From NCBI GenBank assembly GCA_017501625.1, contig JAFVWO010000029.1, positions 1-64,000 on the forward strand: DNA of 64,000 bases, in the 5' to 3' direction. This DNA comes from Alistipes sp. Lineage in GTDB: Bacteria; Bacteroidota; Bacteroidia; Bacteroidales; Rikenellaceae. Of this stretch, positions 33,040 through 42,514 are shown one piece after another. Every line of letters begins with the position of its first letter. Within the stretch, counting starts at the first letter, position 1. The notes below the pieces were generated by a model. The model was given only the letters and a program-made list of their open reading frames with translations. It ran no database searches and was not told where the DNA came from. Made by a program: the position numbers and the translations under genes.

Positions 33040-33920
33040 CGTTGCTTAAACATCTTTATCAGTTCCACAACATAGTCGCCATCGGTAGCCACCTCGGCGA
33101 TATCTACGCGGTTGTGTTTCAGAAGGCCGACCATAGCTTCACGGCGCTCATCGTAGCTCTCGCGCCAGAAGTTACGCACACGGCGTGACGAGGTATCCAA
33201 CCATTCACGCGCCCCCGTCTCCGAATCAACTACCTCCATGATACCGACATCGGGAAGCTCCCTGTCACGCTCATCGTATACGCGCACAGCCATGATGTCG
33301 TGCTTCGATGTGGCGATTTTGAGCGCATCCTCCAACTTGGGCATGTCGCCCTCAGCATTTACGAGGTCCGAGAGCAGGAACGATGTCGTGCGCTTCTTGT
33401 TCACTCCCACCAAGTAACGCAACGCCTCCGATATGTTTGTCGAGGTACCCGTGGGACGGAAACCTACAAGCTCGCGTATAATCATAAGGATATGGCTGCG
33501 CCCCTTCTTCGGCGGTATAAACTTCTCTATGCGGTCGGAGAAGAGTATACACCCCACCTTATCGTTGTTCTTCGAAGCCGAGAAGGCCAACGTCGCCGCC
33601 ACCTCGGTGATAAGGTTCTTCTTCGTGAGTTCCTTGGAGCCGAACATACGCGAGGGCGAGACATCCACCAGAAGCATCATCGTGAGCTCGCGCTCCTCCT
33701 CGTACACCTTCACATGGGCACGATCCGAGCGAGCTGTGACGTTCCAGTCGATGTCGCGCACATCGTCACCCACACGGTACTCTCTCACCTCGGCAAACGA
33801 CATACCGCGACCACGAAAGGCCGTGTGGTACTTGCCGGCGAAAATCTCGTCCGAGAGTCCGTGTGTCTTTATCTCGATGTGACGAACACGCTTAAGTATC
33901 TCCTCGTCGTTTTGGTACAT
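33036..33920 (-). CDS. DUF58 family vWA-like protein
   Basis: A 294-residue cytoplasmic protein. The DUF58 hallmark VGDDVRDIDWNVTARSD lies at about 51-67, followed by a vWA-like domain with MIDAS-type VDVSPSRMFGS (about 85). It overlaps the next gene by four bases and shares its first base with the moxR stop. DUF58 proteins are encoded with MoxR ATPases, which are thought to remodel or load metal into their vWA partners (family knowledge). No membrane segment. Confidence 0.9.
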   Translation of the reverse strand: MYQNDEEILKRVRHIEIKTHGLSDEIFAGKYHTAFRGRGMSFAEVREYRVGDDVRDIDWNVTARSDRAHVKVYEEERELTMMLLVDVSPSRMFGSKELTKKNLITEVAATLAFSASKNNDKVGCILFSDRIEKFIPPKKGRSHILMIIRELVGFRPTGTSTNISEALRYLVGVNKKRTTSFLLSDLVNAEGDMPKLEDALKIATSKHDIMAVRVYDERDRELPDVGIMEVVDSETGAREWLDTSSRRVRNFWRESYDERREAMVGLLKHNRVDIAEVATDGDYVVELIKMFKQR

Positions 33921-34918
33921 TACGGAACTATGACGTTGTTAAGAATGTCGGTAATAATCTGCTCGGTGGTGATATTTTCGGCCTCGGCCTCGTAGGTGAG
34001 GCCTATACGATGGCGCAACACATCGTGACATACGGCACGCACATCCTCCGGTATGACATAGCCGCGACGCTGGATGAAGGCATAGGCACGTGCCGCCTTT
34101 GCCAAGGCGATGCTGGCACGTGGCGAGCCGCCATAGGCGATGAGTGACTGAAGGTGCTGTAGGCGATACTCCGCAGGCTCGCGCGTGGCGAAGATTATGT
34201 CGATAATGTAGCGCTCAATCTTCTCGTCCATGTATACCTTAGCGACCACCTCGCGGGCACGCATTATATCCTCAGGCGTGACGACCTTCTCAACCTCGGG
34301 CATACCCTTACCCGAGAGATTCATGCGTATGATGTCGAGCTCCTCGGCACGCTTCGGGTACGAAATCTTGGCCTTGAGCATGAAACGATCGACCTGCGCC
34401 TCGGGAAGAGGATAAGTACCCTCCTGCTCCAAGGGGTTCTGCGTGGCAAGCACAAGGAAGGGCTTGGGCAACGGGAAGGTGCTATCACCGATTGTCACCT
34501 GCTTCTCCTGCATCGCCTCCAACAGAGCCGACTGCACCTTAGCCGGCGAGCGGTTAATCTCATCGGCAAGGATAAAGTTGGCAAAGATGGGGCCATGCTT
34601 CACGGTAAACTCCTCGCTGCGCTGCGAATATATGAGCGTACCGATAAGGTCGGCAGGCAGAAGGTCGGGGGTAAACTGTATGCGTGCAAACTTAGCATCC
34701 ACAGCCTTAGAGAGCGTGGTGATAGCCAACGTCTTAGCCAATCCCGGCACACCCTCCAAGAGGATATGGCCGTCCGACAGAAGACCTATGAGCAGCGTGT
34801 CGATAAGGTGCTGCTGACCAACAATAACACGCGAAATCTCCTTGCGTAGCGTCTCCACAAACACAGACTCCTGCTCGATATGAGCATTTAGCTCCTTGAT
34901 GTTTACTACTTCATTCAT
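33920..34918 (-). CDS. MoxR-family AAA+ ATPase
   Basis: A 332-residue ATPase. Walker A is GVPGLAKT (about 57-64) and Walker B is ILADEIN (about 117-123). The sensor and arginine-finger region (QNPLEQEGTYPLPEAQVDRF, about 160-180) and a C-terminal lid (AYAFIQRRGYVIPEDVRAVCHDVLRHRIGL) follow. MoxR proteins act as chaperones for vWA-containing complexes. It leads a tightly packed run of six genes: moxR, DUF58, membrane protein, TPR protein, batA, batB; pepD may follow in the same transcript. Confidence 0.93.
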   Translation of the reverse strand: MNEVVNIKELNAHIEQESVFVETLRKEISRVIVGQQHLIDTLLIGLLSDGHILLEGVPGLAKTLAITTLSKAVDAKFARIQFTPDLLPADLIGTLIYSQRSEEFTVKHGPIFANFILADEINRSPAKVQSALLEAMQEKQVTIGDSTFPLPKPFLVLATQNPLEQEGTYPLPEAQVDRFMLKAKISYPKRAEELDIIRMNLSGKGMPEVEKVVTPEDIMRAREVVAKVYMDEKIERYIIDIIFATREPAEYRLQHLQSLIAYGGSPRASIALAKAARAYAFIQRRGYVIPEDVRAVCHDVLRHRIGLTYEAEAENITTEQIITDILNNVIVP

Positions 34919-34998
34919 CTTATATATCGTTTTATATCTCTTTTCTCACATATTAGACTCCCTCAGTGCTCCTAACGCTCCTACGGAGGATTTTATTG

Positions 34999-35006
34999 CA
35001 AATTTA
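34999..35006 (-). promoter_or_regulatory. -7 box for the moxR-Bat operon
   Basis: TAAATTTG on the minus strand matches TAnnTTTG, with TTGC about 20 bases upstream. The leader of some 75 bases contains a CTCC/GGAG-type small hairpin. Confidence 0.55.
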
Positions 35007-35093
35007 GGAAATTTATTGTTTATATGGCAACTATTCGGATTAGAAGCTGTTAAATTTGCTAAGGTTAAACAACTTATTATATCTCGATACCGG

Positions 35094-36542
35094 CTACCTC
35101 TCCTCTACTTCATACAGCGTACCCACGAAGGGCCTATCTACAGCTATGGTGGGGGTAATGGCGATGTTAGCACGTGTGGCGCTATAGTCGCTCGTCGAAA
35201 TCTTCTTTCCCGTCACCGAGGCTACGGCAGCCACGAGGCCTATGTCGTAGGATAGGTCGCCCCACTCGGCACGCGGCATGGGAAAATACTCATCCTTAAC
35301 GCCCATGGTGTTATCCATGGATAGGTCTATATCGGGCGTAATACCCTCGCCCCACTCGCCAAAGCCCTTGGCATTCACACACATAAAGGTTATCGGGGCA
35401 TACTCCACAGTTGTCGTACCGAAGGTACGGCGTGTGACGTCCATACCGCAATTTTTACCCTCCGTCGTCGTACCTATAACCGTCACAGGTATATCCAATC
35501 CGCGAAGACCCATAACGACCAACTCCGAGGCCGAGGCCGTATATTCTGAGCATATCACCGTGAGCTCATTGAGGTTGAGGCTTACGCCCACATCCTCCAA
35601 CAGCGTCGTCGTATTACCCAGCGATGTCTTATTGCGCGGGTTGCGCCTAAGCTCCGTGAGCGTAGCTCCCGCATGCTCCGCACCGAGGAGCGCCGAGCAT
35701 AGTGTCACGGCCGAAGATACATGACCGCCACCATTGGTGCGCAGGTCGAGGATGAAGCTATTGACACCCTCTGCCGCAAGCGTAGCAAGCGCCTCAAGCA
35801 GATGCTCGTCGTAGTCGGCCTCGAAAGCCGTGTATACGAGGTAGCCTATGCGCTTATCGCTATTAGGCACGGTGATAACGCTATGGTGTGCTACGGGTGT
35901 AGCCATATATGAGCCCTTTTGCAGTGTCGCGGCAACGGACGCCTCGTTGGCATTGGTTGCCGTCTGGCGCTGGGCCACAAGGCGAAGTTCCGAGGCTGTG
36001 TTGTGCTCTATGGAGTTGAAGAGCGTCATATAGTTGTCGCGATTTATAGTCTTACCATTTATCGATATTATCATATCGCCACGGCGCAGGTTGGCAGCCT
36101 CGGCCGGTGAGCCCGCGTGGACATTGTTGATGACAAAGCCCAGCATGTTGTCATCCAGCGAGACGATGGTGTAATAGAGCTCCAAGCCGAAGCCCTCGGT
36201 TGTCGTTGTCGTGCGCGTGGCGCTCTTCGCATCGCGAATATAGGAGTAGAATATACGCTGACCGTTATCGGTGATGTAGCCATCGTCACCATTGGTCGAA
36301 AGGCGCGACAATGAGTTCGCAAGATACTTATCCCACTTCAACGTGCGGTTAAAGGAGCCTCCGCGCTCCATCACCTCGTCCAGCCAATAGTACTCCTGCT
36401 CAAGGCGCATATCTATATAGTCGACAATCTGCTTGCTCGTGGCATCGCCTCCCGCCGAGGGGTTGTCTATCGATGAGTACGACGGCGATGTACACCCTGC
36501 AAAAAGAGATAAGCATACCAATGTTATAAACAAACGCTTCAT
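35094..36542 (-). CDS. S41-family protease, lipoprotein
   Basis: A 482-residue C-terminal processing-type protease. A lipobox ends at Cys16 (LFAGCTS), so it is lipid-anchored. A helical N-terminal region is followed by a PDZ domain (about 115-195: GFVINNVHAGSPAEAANLRRGDMII) and the S41 catalytic domain. The Ser lies in TASASELV (about 338) and the Lys in EGKNCGMDV (about 365), both in place. It may cleave misfolded or signal-tagged periplasmic proteins. It overlaps the nth start by four bases and heads no further genes, so it is the last gene of the run beginning at the U32 gene. Confidence 0.88.
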   Translation of the reverse strand: MKRLFITLVCLSLFAGCTSPSYSSIDNPSAGGDATSKQIVDYIDMRLEQEYYWLDEVMERGGSFNRTLKWDKYLANSLSRLSTNGDDGYITDNGQRIFYSYIRDAKSATRTTTTTEGFGLELYYTIVSLDDNMLGFVINNVHAGSPAEAANLRRGDMIISINGKTINRDNYMTLFNSIEHNTASELRLVAQRQTATNANEASVAATLQKGSYMATPVAHHSVITVPNSDKRIGYLVYTAFEADYDEHLLEALATLAAEGVNSFILDLRTNGGGHVSSAVTLCSALLGAEHAGATLTELRRNPRNKTSLGNTTTLLEDVGVSLNLNELTVICSEYTASASELVVMGLRGLDIPVTVIGTTTEGKNCGMDVTRRTFGTTTVEYAPITFMCVNAKGFGEWGEGITPDIDLSMDNTMGVKDEYFPMPRAEWGDLSYDIGLVAAVASVTGKKISTSDYSATRANIAITPTIAVDRPFVGTLYEVEER

Positions 36543-37195
36543 AGACTCTTTGTCTTATTGTTATCGTTAAAGTATCTACAAATATCCGTTAAACCACACT
36601 CTCCGCATTTAGGTCGCCGCGCCAAGCACGTATAGCGGCCGTGGAGTATAAGCCAGTGGTGGGCTATAGGCAACAGCTCCTTGGGGAAGCCCGCCTCAAG
36701 TTGTCGCTCTGTGGCCAAGGGTGTGCGGGCGTTGCGACTGAGGCCTATGCGTGCCGCCACGCGGAAGACATGCGTATCGACGGGCATCACCTCCCTACCC
36801 CACAACACCGCGCCAACGACATTTGCCGTCTTGCGCCCCACGCCCTGAAGCGACTGTAAATCATCGGGGTCGGTAGGCACCTCGCCGCCAAACTTCTCGA
36901 CAATCTGTCGCGCGAGGGTGGCAAGATGCTTTGCCTTGTTGTTAGGATACGATATGCTCCGTATGTAGGCATATATCTCCTCGGCTGAGGCCTTAGACAT
37001 GGCCTCCGCCGTGGGGTACGCCTCAAAAAGTGCGGGTGTTGTCATATTCACACGCTTATCGGTACACTGTGCCGAGAGTACAACGGCAACAAGCAGCTCA
37101 AACGGATTGCGAAAGTTGAGCTCGCTCTCAGCCGTGGGCATAGCCACGCTAAAATACTCTACGACACGACGGTAACGCTCCTTTGTTGTCATCAT
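36539..37195 (-). CDS. nth: Endonuclease III
   Basis: DNA glycosylase/AP lyase that removes oxidised pyrimidines. The protein has 218 residues, the normal length. The helix-hairpin-helix LQGVGRKTANVV with the catalytic Lys lies near 120, and the catalytic Asp is in VDTHVFRV (about 139). A [4Fe-4S] cluster loop is present near the C terminus: C-x6-C-x2-C-x5-C (CLARRPKCGECGLTDIC). It starts one base after the glycosyltransferase stop. Confidence 0.95.
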   Translation of the reverse strand: MMTTKERYRRVVEYFSVAMPTAESELNFRNPFELLVAVVLSAQCTDKRVNMTTPALFEAYPTAEAMSKASAEEIYAYIRSISYPNNKAKHLATLARQIVEKFGGEVPTDPDDLQSLQGVGRKTANVVGAVLWGREVMPVDTHVFRVAARIGLSRNARTPLATERQLEAGFPKELLPIAHHWLILHGRYTCLARRPKCGECGLTDICRYFNDNNKTKSL

Positions 37196-38128
37196 TTATC
37201 GGGTTTTACGCCACATACGCCAAAATATCTTCTTCGCAAAGAGACCGTATGAGGCTATGTTTCTTAAAAGCGGGCGGTGCTCCTCTACATCGCGCCACCA
37301 ACGCGCTAAATACTCACCTATGCCACCGTTATAGGATAACACCCATAGTGCGGTATTATGTTTTGCAACCAGTAGCTCGTGACGCATACGCCCATCGTTG
37401 TAGTGCTCATCGTACCATACACTTATATCCGCGAGCGAGTCCACAAAGGCTATCTTATCCCTATACTTCGGACTATGGCTTACGCTCTCACGAAGAACGC
37501 GGTGTACTGCCGTAGGACAATCTATGGCGCGGCACTTCGACCTCGCGGCAAACCACAACCACATGGGCAAGTCATCCGTGCGCCACTCGGGGTGCTCCTC
37601 GGGACATATCTCGCGATAGTACTGCTCAACAAGCTCACGGCGTGCCACGACGGTGCAATTCTCCGCAGGGTTTCGACGAAGCATATCCTCGAAAGTTATC
37701 GTACACTCACCCTCGGGATAAAGCGTGGTGTTACCCTCCTCGTCAATCCTCTCGGAGCGCGTATAACACATTCCCGCCTCGGGGTCGGCCTCCAATAAGT
37801 CGACCTGCATTTGTAGCTTCTTGCGGTGTGTGAAGTAGTCGTCGCCATCGAGCAGGGCGACGTACTTACCCCTCGCTGCCGCAATGGTGCGACGATAGTT
37901 CCTGCGCCAGCCCACATTCTCCTCCGAGGTGACGATGCGTATCGCCTCGGGATACATCCTCTCGTAGTCCGCGACAATATTCAGCGTGCGGTCGGTGCTG
38001 CAATCCTCACCAACGACAATCTCCACACGGAACGATGTCTGCTGGCGAAGTACACTCTCGATAGCCGCGGCAACATATCGTTCATGGTTATAGGTGGTCA
38101 TTACGACCGATAGCATCACCTCCTCCAT
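37196..38128 (-). CDS. Family 2 glycosyltransferase
   Basis: A 310-residue GT-A enzyme. The nucleotide-binding start SVVMTTYNHERYVAAAIESVL, the GEDCSTDRT region and the metal-binding ALLDGDDYF (about 96) are typical of GT2. The C-terminal half is helical with several Trp and Tyr and no clear membrane segment. The sugar and acceptor are not predictable. It lies between nth and pcrA in a run of housekeeping genes, not in a capsule or O-antigen cluster. Confidence 0.88.
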   Translation of the reverse strand: MEEVMLSVVMTTYNHERYVAAAIESVLRQQTSFRVEIVVGEDCSTDRTLNIVADYERMYPEAIRIVTSEENVGWRRNYRRTIAAARGKYVALLDGDDYFTHRKKLQMQVDLLEADPEAGMCYTRSERIDEEGNTTLYPEGECTITFEDMLRRNPAENCTVVARRELVEQYYREICPEEHPEWRTDDLPMWLWFAARSKCRAIDCPTAVHRVLRESVSHSPKYRDKIAFVDSLADISVWYDEHYNDGRMRHELLVAKHNTALWVLSYNGGIGEYLARWWRDVEEHRPLLRNIASYGLFAKKIFWRMWRKTR

Positions 38129-38129
38129 A

Positions 38130-40532
38130 CTACGCCTTCGTTAGTTTAGCGAACTTAGCAAGCAACGTCTTCGAGCCATACTCCTTAAACTGAACCACTA
38201 CCTTATGGTCTGTCGCCAAGGGCTCGATACGCTCGATGGTGCCGACACCAAATTTGGGGTGAACAACACGCTCACCTACATTGTAGGCACATGTCCCGAG
38301 TGCCGATGATGCAGCCTCACCCTGACGTACACCCACCGAGCGCATACCGGCACGACTCGGGTCGATGGGGGGTGGCGTGCTTATAATCTCGGGGTGCGGG
38401 CGCTCATGTCGCTCGGGGCGACTATTGAAACCGTTTTGTGGCTTCGAGCCATAGCGGCTCTTGAGCGATGCAAACGTCGGGCGCTCATCATCGCTGCGAA
38501 GGTTGCGCTCCCAGCGATTGCGACCACTAAGCTCCTCAATCTCAAAGTTGGCATTGAGGAACTCCTTGTCTATCTCCTTAAGGAAGCGACTCGGCGAGGT
38601 ATTCTCGGTATTACCCCACACACGACGCATCTCGGCAAAGGAGAGCATCGCCGCCCTCTTGGCACGTGTGATGGCCACATACATCAGTCGTCGCTCCTCC
38701 TCGAGCTCCGTGATCGACTCTGCCGAGCGACTCAATGGAAACAAACCCTCCTCCATACCTACTATATATATATAGTCGTACTCCAAGCCCTTGGCCGAGT
38801 GTACGGTCATAAGCGTGACTTTGTTGCCATCATCCTCGGTATCCTGGTCGGTCTGGAGCATCACATTCTGCATCCACTCGTCGATTGTAGGTGTCATATC
38901 CGTATCGCGCAGACCCTCATCCATCTCGCGGTTACACTCATCCTCATACGAGCTCATCATCGCAAGCAGCTGGTCTAAGTAGTCCTTCGCCGTGTCGTTC
39001 TCGGGTTTCTTCTCCGCCTCCAACAGGTGGAGTATTCCCGAGCGTGTCATAACCTCCTTCGCGAAGTCGCACACACCCATCTCCACGCGCATGGCCGAGA
39101 GTTCGTTTATGAGCCTCACAAAGTCGGCAACCTTACGCACCACAACCCTCTCGACCGAGTCTAACACCTCCGCCGAGGCAACCAACTCGTCGACAGCGTG
39201 CCACATGGATGTCCCCTTTCTGCGCGCTATCTCCTCGATGCGCGCTATTGTCGTCTCGCCAATACCTCGTGCCGGGTAGTTGACAATACGCTTGAACGAC
39301 TCGTCGTCGTTGGGGTTGAGGATGACACTGAGGTAGGCAATCATGTTGCGCACATCCTTATGATCCAAGAGCGACATGCCCTTATATACGCGGTAGGGTA
39401 TGCCGCGACGTGCCAACGCCGCCTCGAAGAGGCCATGCTGCTTGTTTGTACGGTAGAGTATGGCGAAGTCGCTCCACGCGGCACCCTCGCGCGCCCTATC
39501 CTTAATATCCATAGCCACCTCAACGGGCTCGTAGCTATCCTCCAGCACGCGCACAAGGCGTATCTTCTCGCCACGCTCGGCTGCCGAGAAACACCTCTTC
39601 TCCAAGCGGCGCGAGTTGTGCGCTATGAGCGAATTAGCCGCCTCGACGATAGTCTGCGTAGAACGATAGTTCTGCTCAAGCTTGTAGACACGCGCCATGG
39701 GATAATCTCTCTGGAACGATAGTATATTCTCAATCTTGGCACCACGGAAGGCATAGATACTCTGAGCATCGTCGCCCACGACACATACATTCGAGTGCTT
39801 AAGTGCCAAGCGGCGCACGATGACATACTGCGCCATGTTGGTATCCTGATACTCATCCACGAGGATATACTTAAACTGCTCCTGATAGCGCTCCGTGACA
39901 TCGGGGGCATCACGCAGGAGGATGTTCGTCTGCAACAGCAGGTCGTCGAAGTCCATCGCACCATTACGCTTGCAGCGCGCACAATACTCGTTGTATATAT
40001 CCCCTACCTCGGGCATCTTAGCCTCGCGATCCTCGCCCATAAGCACCGCATTGGCAATATACGCACCGGGGGTGATGAGGCAGTTCTTAGCCATAGATAT
40101 ACGCGCAGCCACAGCCTGAGGCTTATAGCGCTCCTCGGGGAGGTTTTTATCCTTGATGATGCTCTTAACGAGGTTTTTAACATCGTTAGGTTCGTATATC
40201 GTATAGCTCTCGGGGAAGCCTATGCGCGTGGCATTCTCCCTAAGGATGCGGGCAAAAACCGAGTGGAACGTGCCCATGCGTATATAGCGGGCACGTGGGC
40301 CTACCAACATCTCGATACGCTCGCGCATCTCGCGTGCCGCCTTGTTCGTAAACGTAAGGGCAAGAATCGAGGCGGGGTCTACGCCCTGCGACAACATATA
40401 CGCTATACGCGTCGTAAGCACACGTGTCTTACCCGAGCCGGCACCTGCGATGATAAGCGAGGGACCTTCGTAGTTTAGCACAGCCTCGCGCTGCGCAGGA
40501 CTTAATTGTTGCAATATATCTTCATTCATCAT
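38130..40532 (-). CDS. pcrA: ATP-dependent DNA helicase PcrA/UvrD
   Basis: SF1 helicase for nucleotide-excision and mismatch repair. About 800 residues. The Q motif LSPAQREAV, Walker A GAGSGKT (about 30-37), Walker B VDEYQDTN, motif III GDDAQSIYAFRGA, LEQNYRSTQ and motif V VHSAKGLEYDYIY are all readable. Motif VI RRLMYVAITRAK is also present. The C terminus ends in the PcrA-type Tudor-like segment VHPKFGVGTIERIEP. The start is at the ATG pair 40532/40529; the frame runs on upstream to 40544 but would overlap the preceding gene more deeply. Confidence 0.95.
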   Translation of the reverse strand: MMNEDILQQLSPAQREAVLNYEGPSLIIAGAGSGKTRVLTTRIAYMLSQGVDPASILALTFTNKAAREMRERIEMLVGPRARYIRMGTFHSVFARILRENATRIGFPESYTIYEPNDVKNLVKSIIKDKNLPEERYKPQAVAARISMAKNCLITPGAYIANAVLMGEDREAKMPEVGDIYNEYCARCKRNGAMDFDDLLLQTNILLRDAPDVTERYQEQFKYILVDEYQDTNMAQYVIVRRLALKHSNVCVVGDDAQSIYAFRGAKIENILSFQRDYPMARVYKLEQNYRSTQTIVEAANSLIAHNSRRLEKRCFSAAERGEKIRLVRVLEDSYEPVEVAMDIKDRAREGAAWSDFAILYRTNKQHGLFEAALARRGIPYRVYKGMSLLDHKDVRNMIAYLSVILNPNDDESFKRIVNYPARGIGETTIARIEEIARRKGTSMWHAVDELVASAEVLDSVERVVVRKVADFVRLINELSAMRVEMGVCDFAKEVMTRSGILHLLEAEKKPENDTAKDYLDQLLAMMSSYEDECNREMDEGLRDTDMTPTIDEWMQNVMLQTDQDTEDDGNKVTLMTVHSAKGLEYDYIYIVGMEEGLFPLSRSAESITELEEERRLMYVAITRAKRAAMLSFAEMRRVWGNTENTSPSRFLKEIDKEFLNANFEIEELSGRNRWERNLRSDDERPTFASLKSRYGSKPQNGFNSRPERHERPHPEIISTPPPIDPSRAGMRSVGVRQGEAASSALGTCAYNVGERVVHPKFGVGTIERIEPLATDHKVVVQFKEYGSKTLLAKFAKLTKA

Positions 40533-40533
40533 T

Positions 40534-41082
40534 CTACAAACCATAAATTAAGACTCCGGCGATGCCCGACACGACAATCAGGAGTATCGGGTTAACCTTG
40601 CGCCACGACCCGAGGAGCGTGAGACCAAATATCGCCCAACTCCATAGGTCTATAAAGCTGCGCCCATCGTCACTCGCGGGGAAGATGAGCAGTAGCGCTG
40701 CCGAGGCTATCATGCCCACAACCACGGGGCGCATGCCCTGCACCACACCCTGCACATAGAGGTTGTCCCTCAGGCGCAGGAAGAAGCGCGTGAGAAGCAT
40801 CATTATCGTCAGCGCCGGCAGGCAGACGGCCGTCGTCGCCACCACCGAGCCCCAGATGCCCGCCACCTCATAGCCAATATACGTTGCCGAGTTTATGGCT
40901 ATAGGTCCGGGGGTCATCTGCGAGATAGCGACAATATCCGAAAACTCGCCATTCGTAAGCCACGCATTACGCACCACCACCTCGCTATGTATGAGCGAGA
41001 GCATGGCATAGCCACCACCAAAGCCGAAGAAGCCTATCTTCAGGTAGCTCACAAAGAGTTTTATCAACACCGCAATCCCCAT
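40534..41082 (-). CDS. chrA: Half-size chromate transporter (ChrA-like)
   Basis: A 182-residue membrane protein of the CHR family. The hallmark FFGFGGGYAMLSLIHSEVV (about 18-36) and the motif SQMTPGPIAINSATYIGY (about 53-70) are present. There are about 5-6 membrane helices. Half-size members work as a pair, with opposite orientations. It follows the second ChrA gene by two bases. Chromate is the known substrate of the family; the native substrate in an anaerobe may be sulfate or another anion. Confidence 0.88.
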   Translation of the reverse strand: MGIAVLIKLFVSYLKIGFFGFGGGYAMLSLIHSEVVVRNAWLTNGEFSDIVAISQMTPGPIAINSATYIGYEVAGIWGSVVATTAVCLPALTIMMLLTRFFLRLRDNLYVQGVVQGMRPVVVGMIASAALLLIFPASDDGRSFIDLWSWAIFGLTLLGSWRKVNPILLIVVSGIAGVLIYGL

Positions 41083-41084
41083 CG

Positions 41085-41621
41085 TTATGCCTCCTTACCA
41101 CGTTTTGCCACCCACAAGACTCCACCTAAGGCCCCTGCCATGAGGAACCACACGGGCGAAAGACCAAAATACCATACTACAAGAGCTATGGCGGCGGCTA
41201 CGGCCATGAGCCACATATTCATACCCCGTGCAAGACCCACAATAGGAGCCACGATGAGCGCCACAACCGCGGGGCGCATACCCTTAAAGGCGGCATCCAC
41301 CCACACATTATCGCGCATGTCGGCAAAGAACATCGCCACAACAAGTATTATCAGAAACGAGGGAATAACAACACCGAGCACCGCTGCAAGAGCACCACGA
41401 TACCCACGTAGCTTATACCCCACAAATACCGCTGTATTGAGGGCTATAGGCCCCGGAGCGCTCTGTGCAATGGTCAGAAGCTCGACAAACTCACCCTCAC
41501 GAAGCCAGCGACGATGGTTGATGACCTCATGCTGGATGAGGGGTATCATCGCATAGCCACCACCAAAGGTGAAGGCCCCAATCTTGAGGAAAGACCATAG
41601 TATCTCTATCAACTCACGCAT
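41085..41621 (-). CDS. chrA: Half-size chromate transporter (ChrA-like), partner
   Basis: A 178-residue CHR-family protein with GAFTFGGGYAMIPLIQHEVI (about 15-34) and AQSAPGPIALNTAVFVGY (about 53-70). It is clearly homologous to the downstream gene but diverged. The two-gene pair is probably one heterodimeric transporter. It follows the methyltransferase gene by two bases. Confidence 0.88.
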   Translation of the reverse strand: MRELIEILWSFLKIGAFTFGGGYAMIPLIQHEVINHRRWLREGEFVELLTIAQSAPGPIALNTAVFVGYKLRGYRGALAAVLGVVIPSFLIILVVAMFFADMRDNVWVDAAFKGMRPAVVALIVAPIVGLARGMNMWLMAVAAAIALVVWYFGLSPVWFLMAGALGGVLWVAKRGKEA

Positions 41622-41623
41622 CG

Positions 41624-42508
41624 CTATCGCCTGAAACGGTAATACGTACCGAAGGGTATCTGCTTCTTGCTCCTATCCTCGAAGTACAACTCGCCCATCT
41701 GCTCCATCTTGGGCACACCAAAGGCCTGATGTACCGCCGTACGTGCCAACATGGCCGAAAGACCCATAGAGTACAGATTGAAGACAAGGAAGGCACCCTC
41801 ACCCTCCAGCAACGAGGCACAGCACTCCAACATATAGGCTATGTCATCCTCCAAGACCCACTTCTCGCCATTGGCACCTCGGCCATAGGCCGGAGGGTCG
41901 AGGATGATGCCGTGATACTTATTCCCGCGGCGCCTCTCGCGCTCCACGAACTTTGTCGCATCCTCCACAATCCAACGTATGCCGTCGAGTCCCGACGACT
42001 CCATATTTTCGCGCGACCACGTGACCACCTGCTTAACAGAGTCCACATGTGTCACCTGCGCCCCCGCAGCACGTGCCGCAAGCGACGCTCCACCCGTGTA
42101 GGCAAAGAGATTTAAGACCTTGGGCTCTGCCACACCCGCCTGCTGTAGCCCCTTGATGCTGTCGTAAATAAACTCCCAGTTTGCCGCCTGCTCGGGGAAG
42201 ATGCCCACATGCTTAAACGACGTGAGCGCAAGGCGCATCTTTAGGTGCATACCCTTGTAATCGAATGTTACGCTCCAGCGCGACGGCATCTCGGGCTTCA
42301 GGCGCCACTCGCCACGCTCCTCGCTCTTCGCATCGCGTAGGAACGAGGCATCGGCCTTGAGCCACGCCCTGTCGTCGAGGCTCTTATGCCACATGGCCTG
42401 TGGCTCGGGGCGGCGCACGACATATCGTCCGAAGCGCTCCAATTTCTCGCCATCGCCCGTATCTATAAGCTCATAGTCGGGAATATTGGGTGTAAGTTGC
42501 TTTATCAT
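41624..42508 (-). CDS. Class I SAM-dependent methyltransferase (RlmI/RlmK-like)
   Basis: A 294-residue methyltransferase. The SAM-binding motif LNLFAYTGGASLAAR lies at about 129-143 and the acidic VDSVKQVV follows. The catalytic/target-base motif LDPPAYGRG is near 210. The N-terminal part lacks a clear PUA domain, so it is the short form of the family. Members methylate 23S rRNA at C5 or N2; the target here is not assigned. It lies between ChrA and the U32 protein. Confidence 0.82.
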   Translation of the reverse strand: MIKQLTPNIPDYELIDTGDGEKLERFGRYVVRRPEPQAMWHKSLDDRAWLKADASFLRDAKSEERGEWRLKPEMPSRWSVTFDYKGMHLKMRLALTSFKHVGIFPEQAANWEFIYDSIKGLQQAGVAEPKVLNLFAYTGGASLAARAAGAQVTHVDSVKQVVTWSRENMESSGLDGIRWIVEDATKFVERERRRGNKYHGIILDPPAYGRGANGEKWVLEDDIAYMLECCASLLEGEGAFLVFNLYSMGLSAMLARTAVHQAFGVPKMEQMGELYFEDRSKKQIPFGTYYRFRR

Positions 42509-42514
42509 CGTTGT

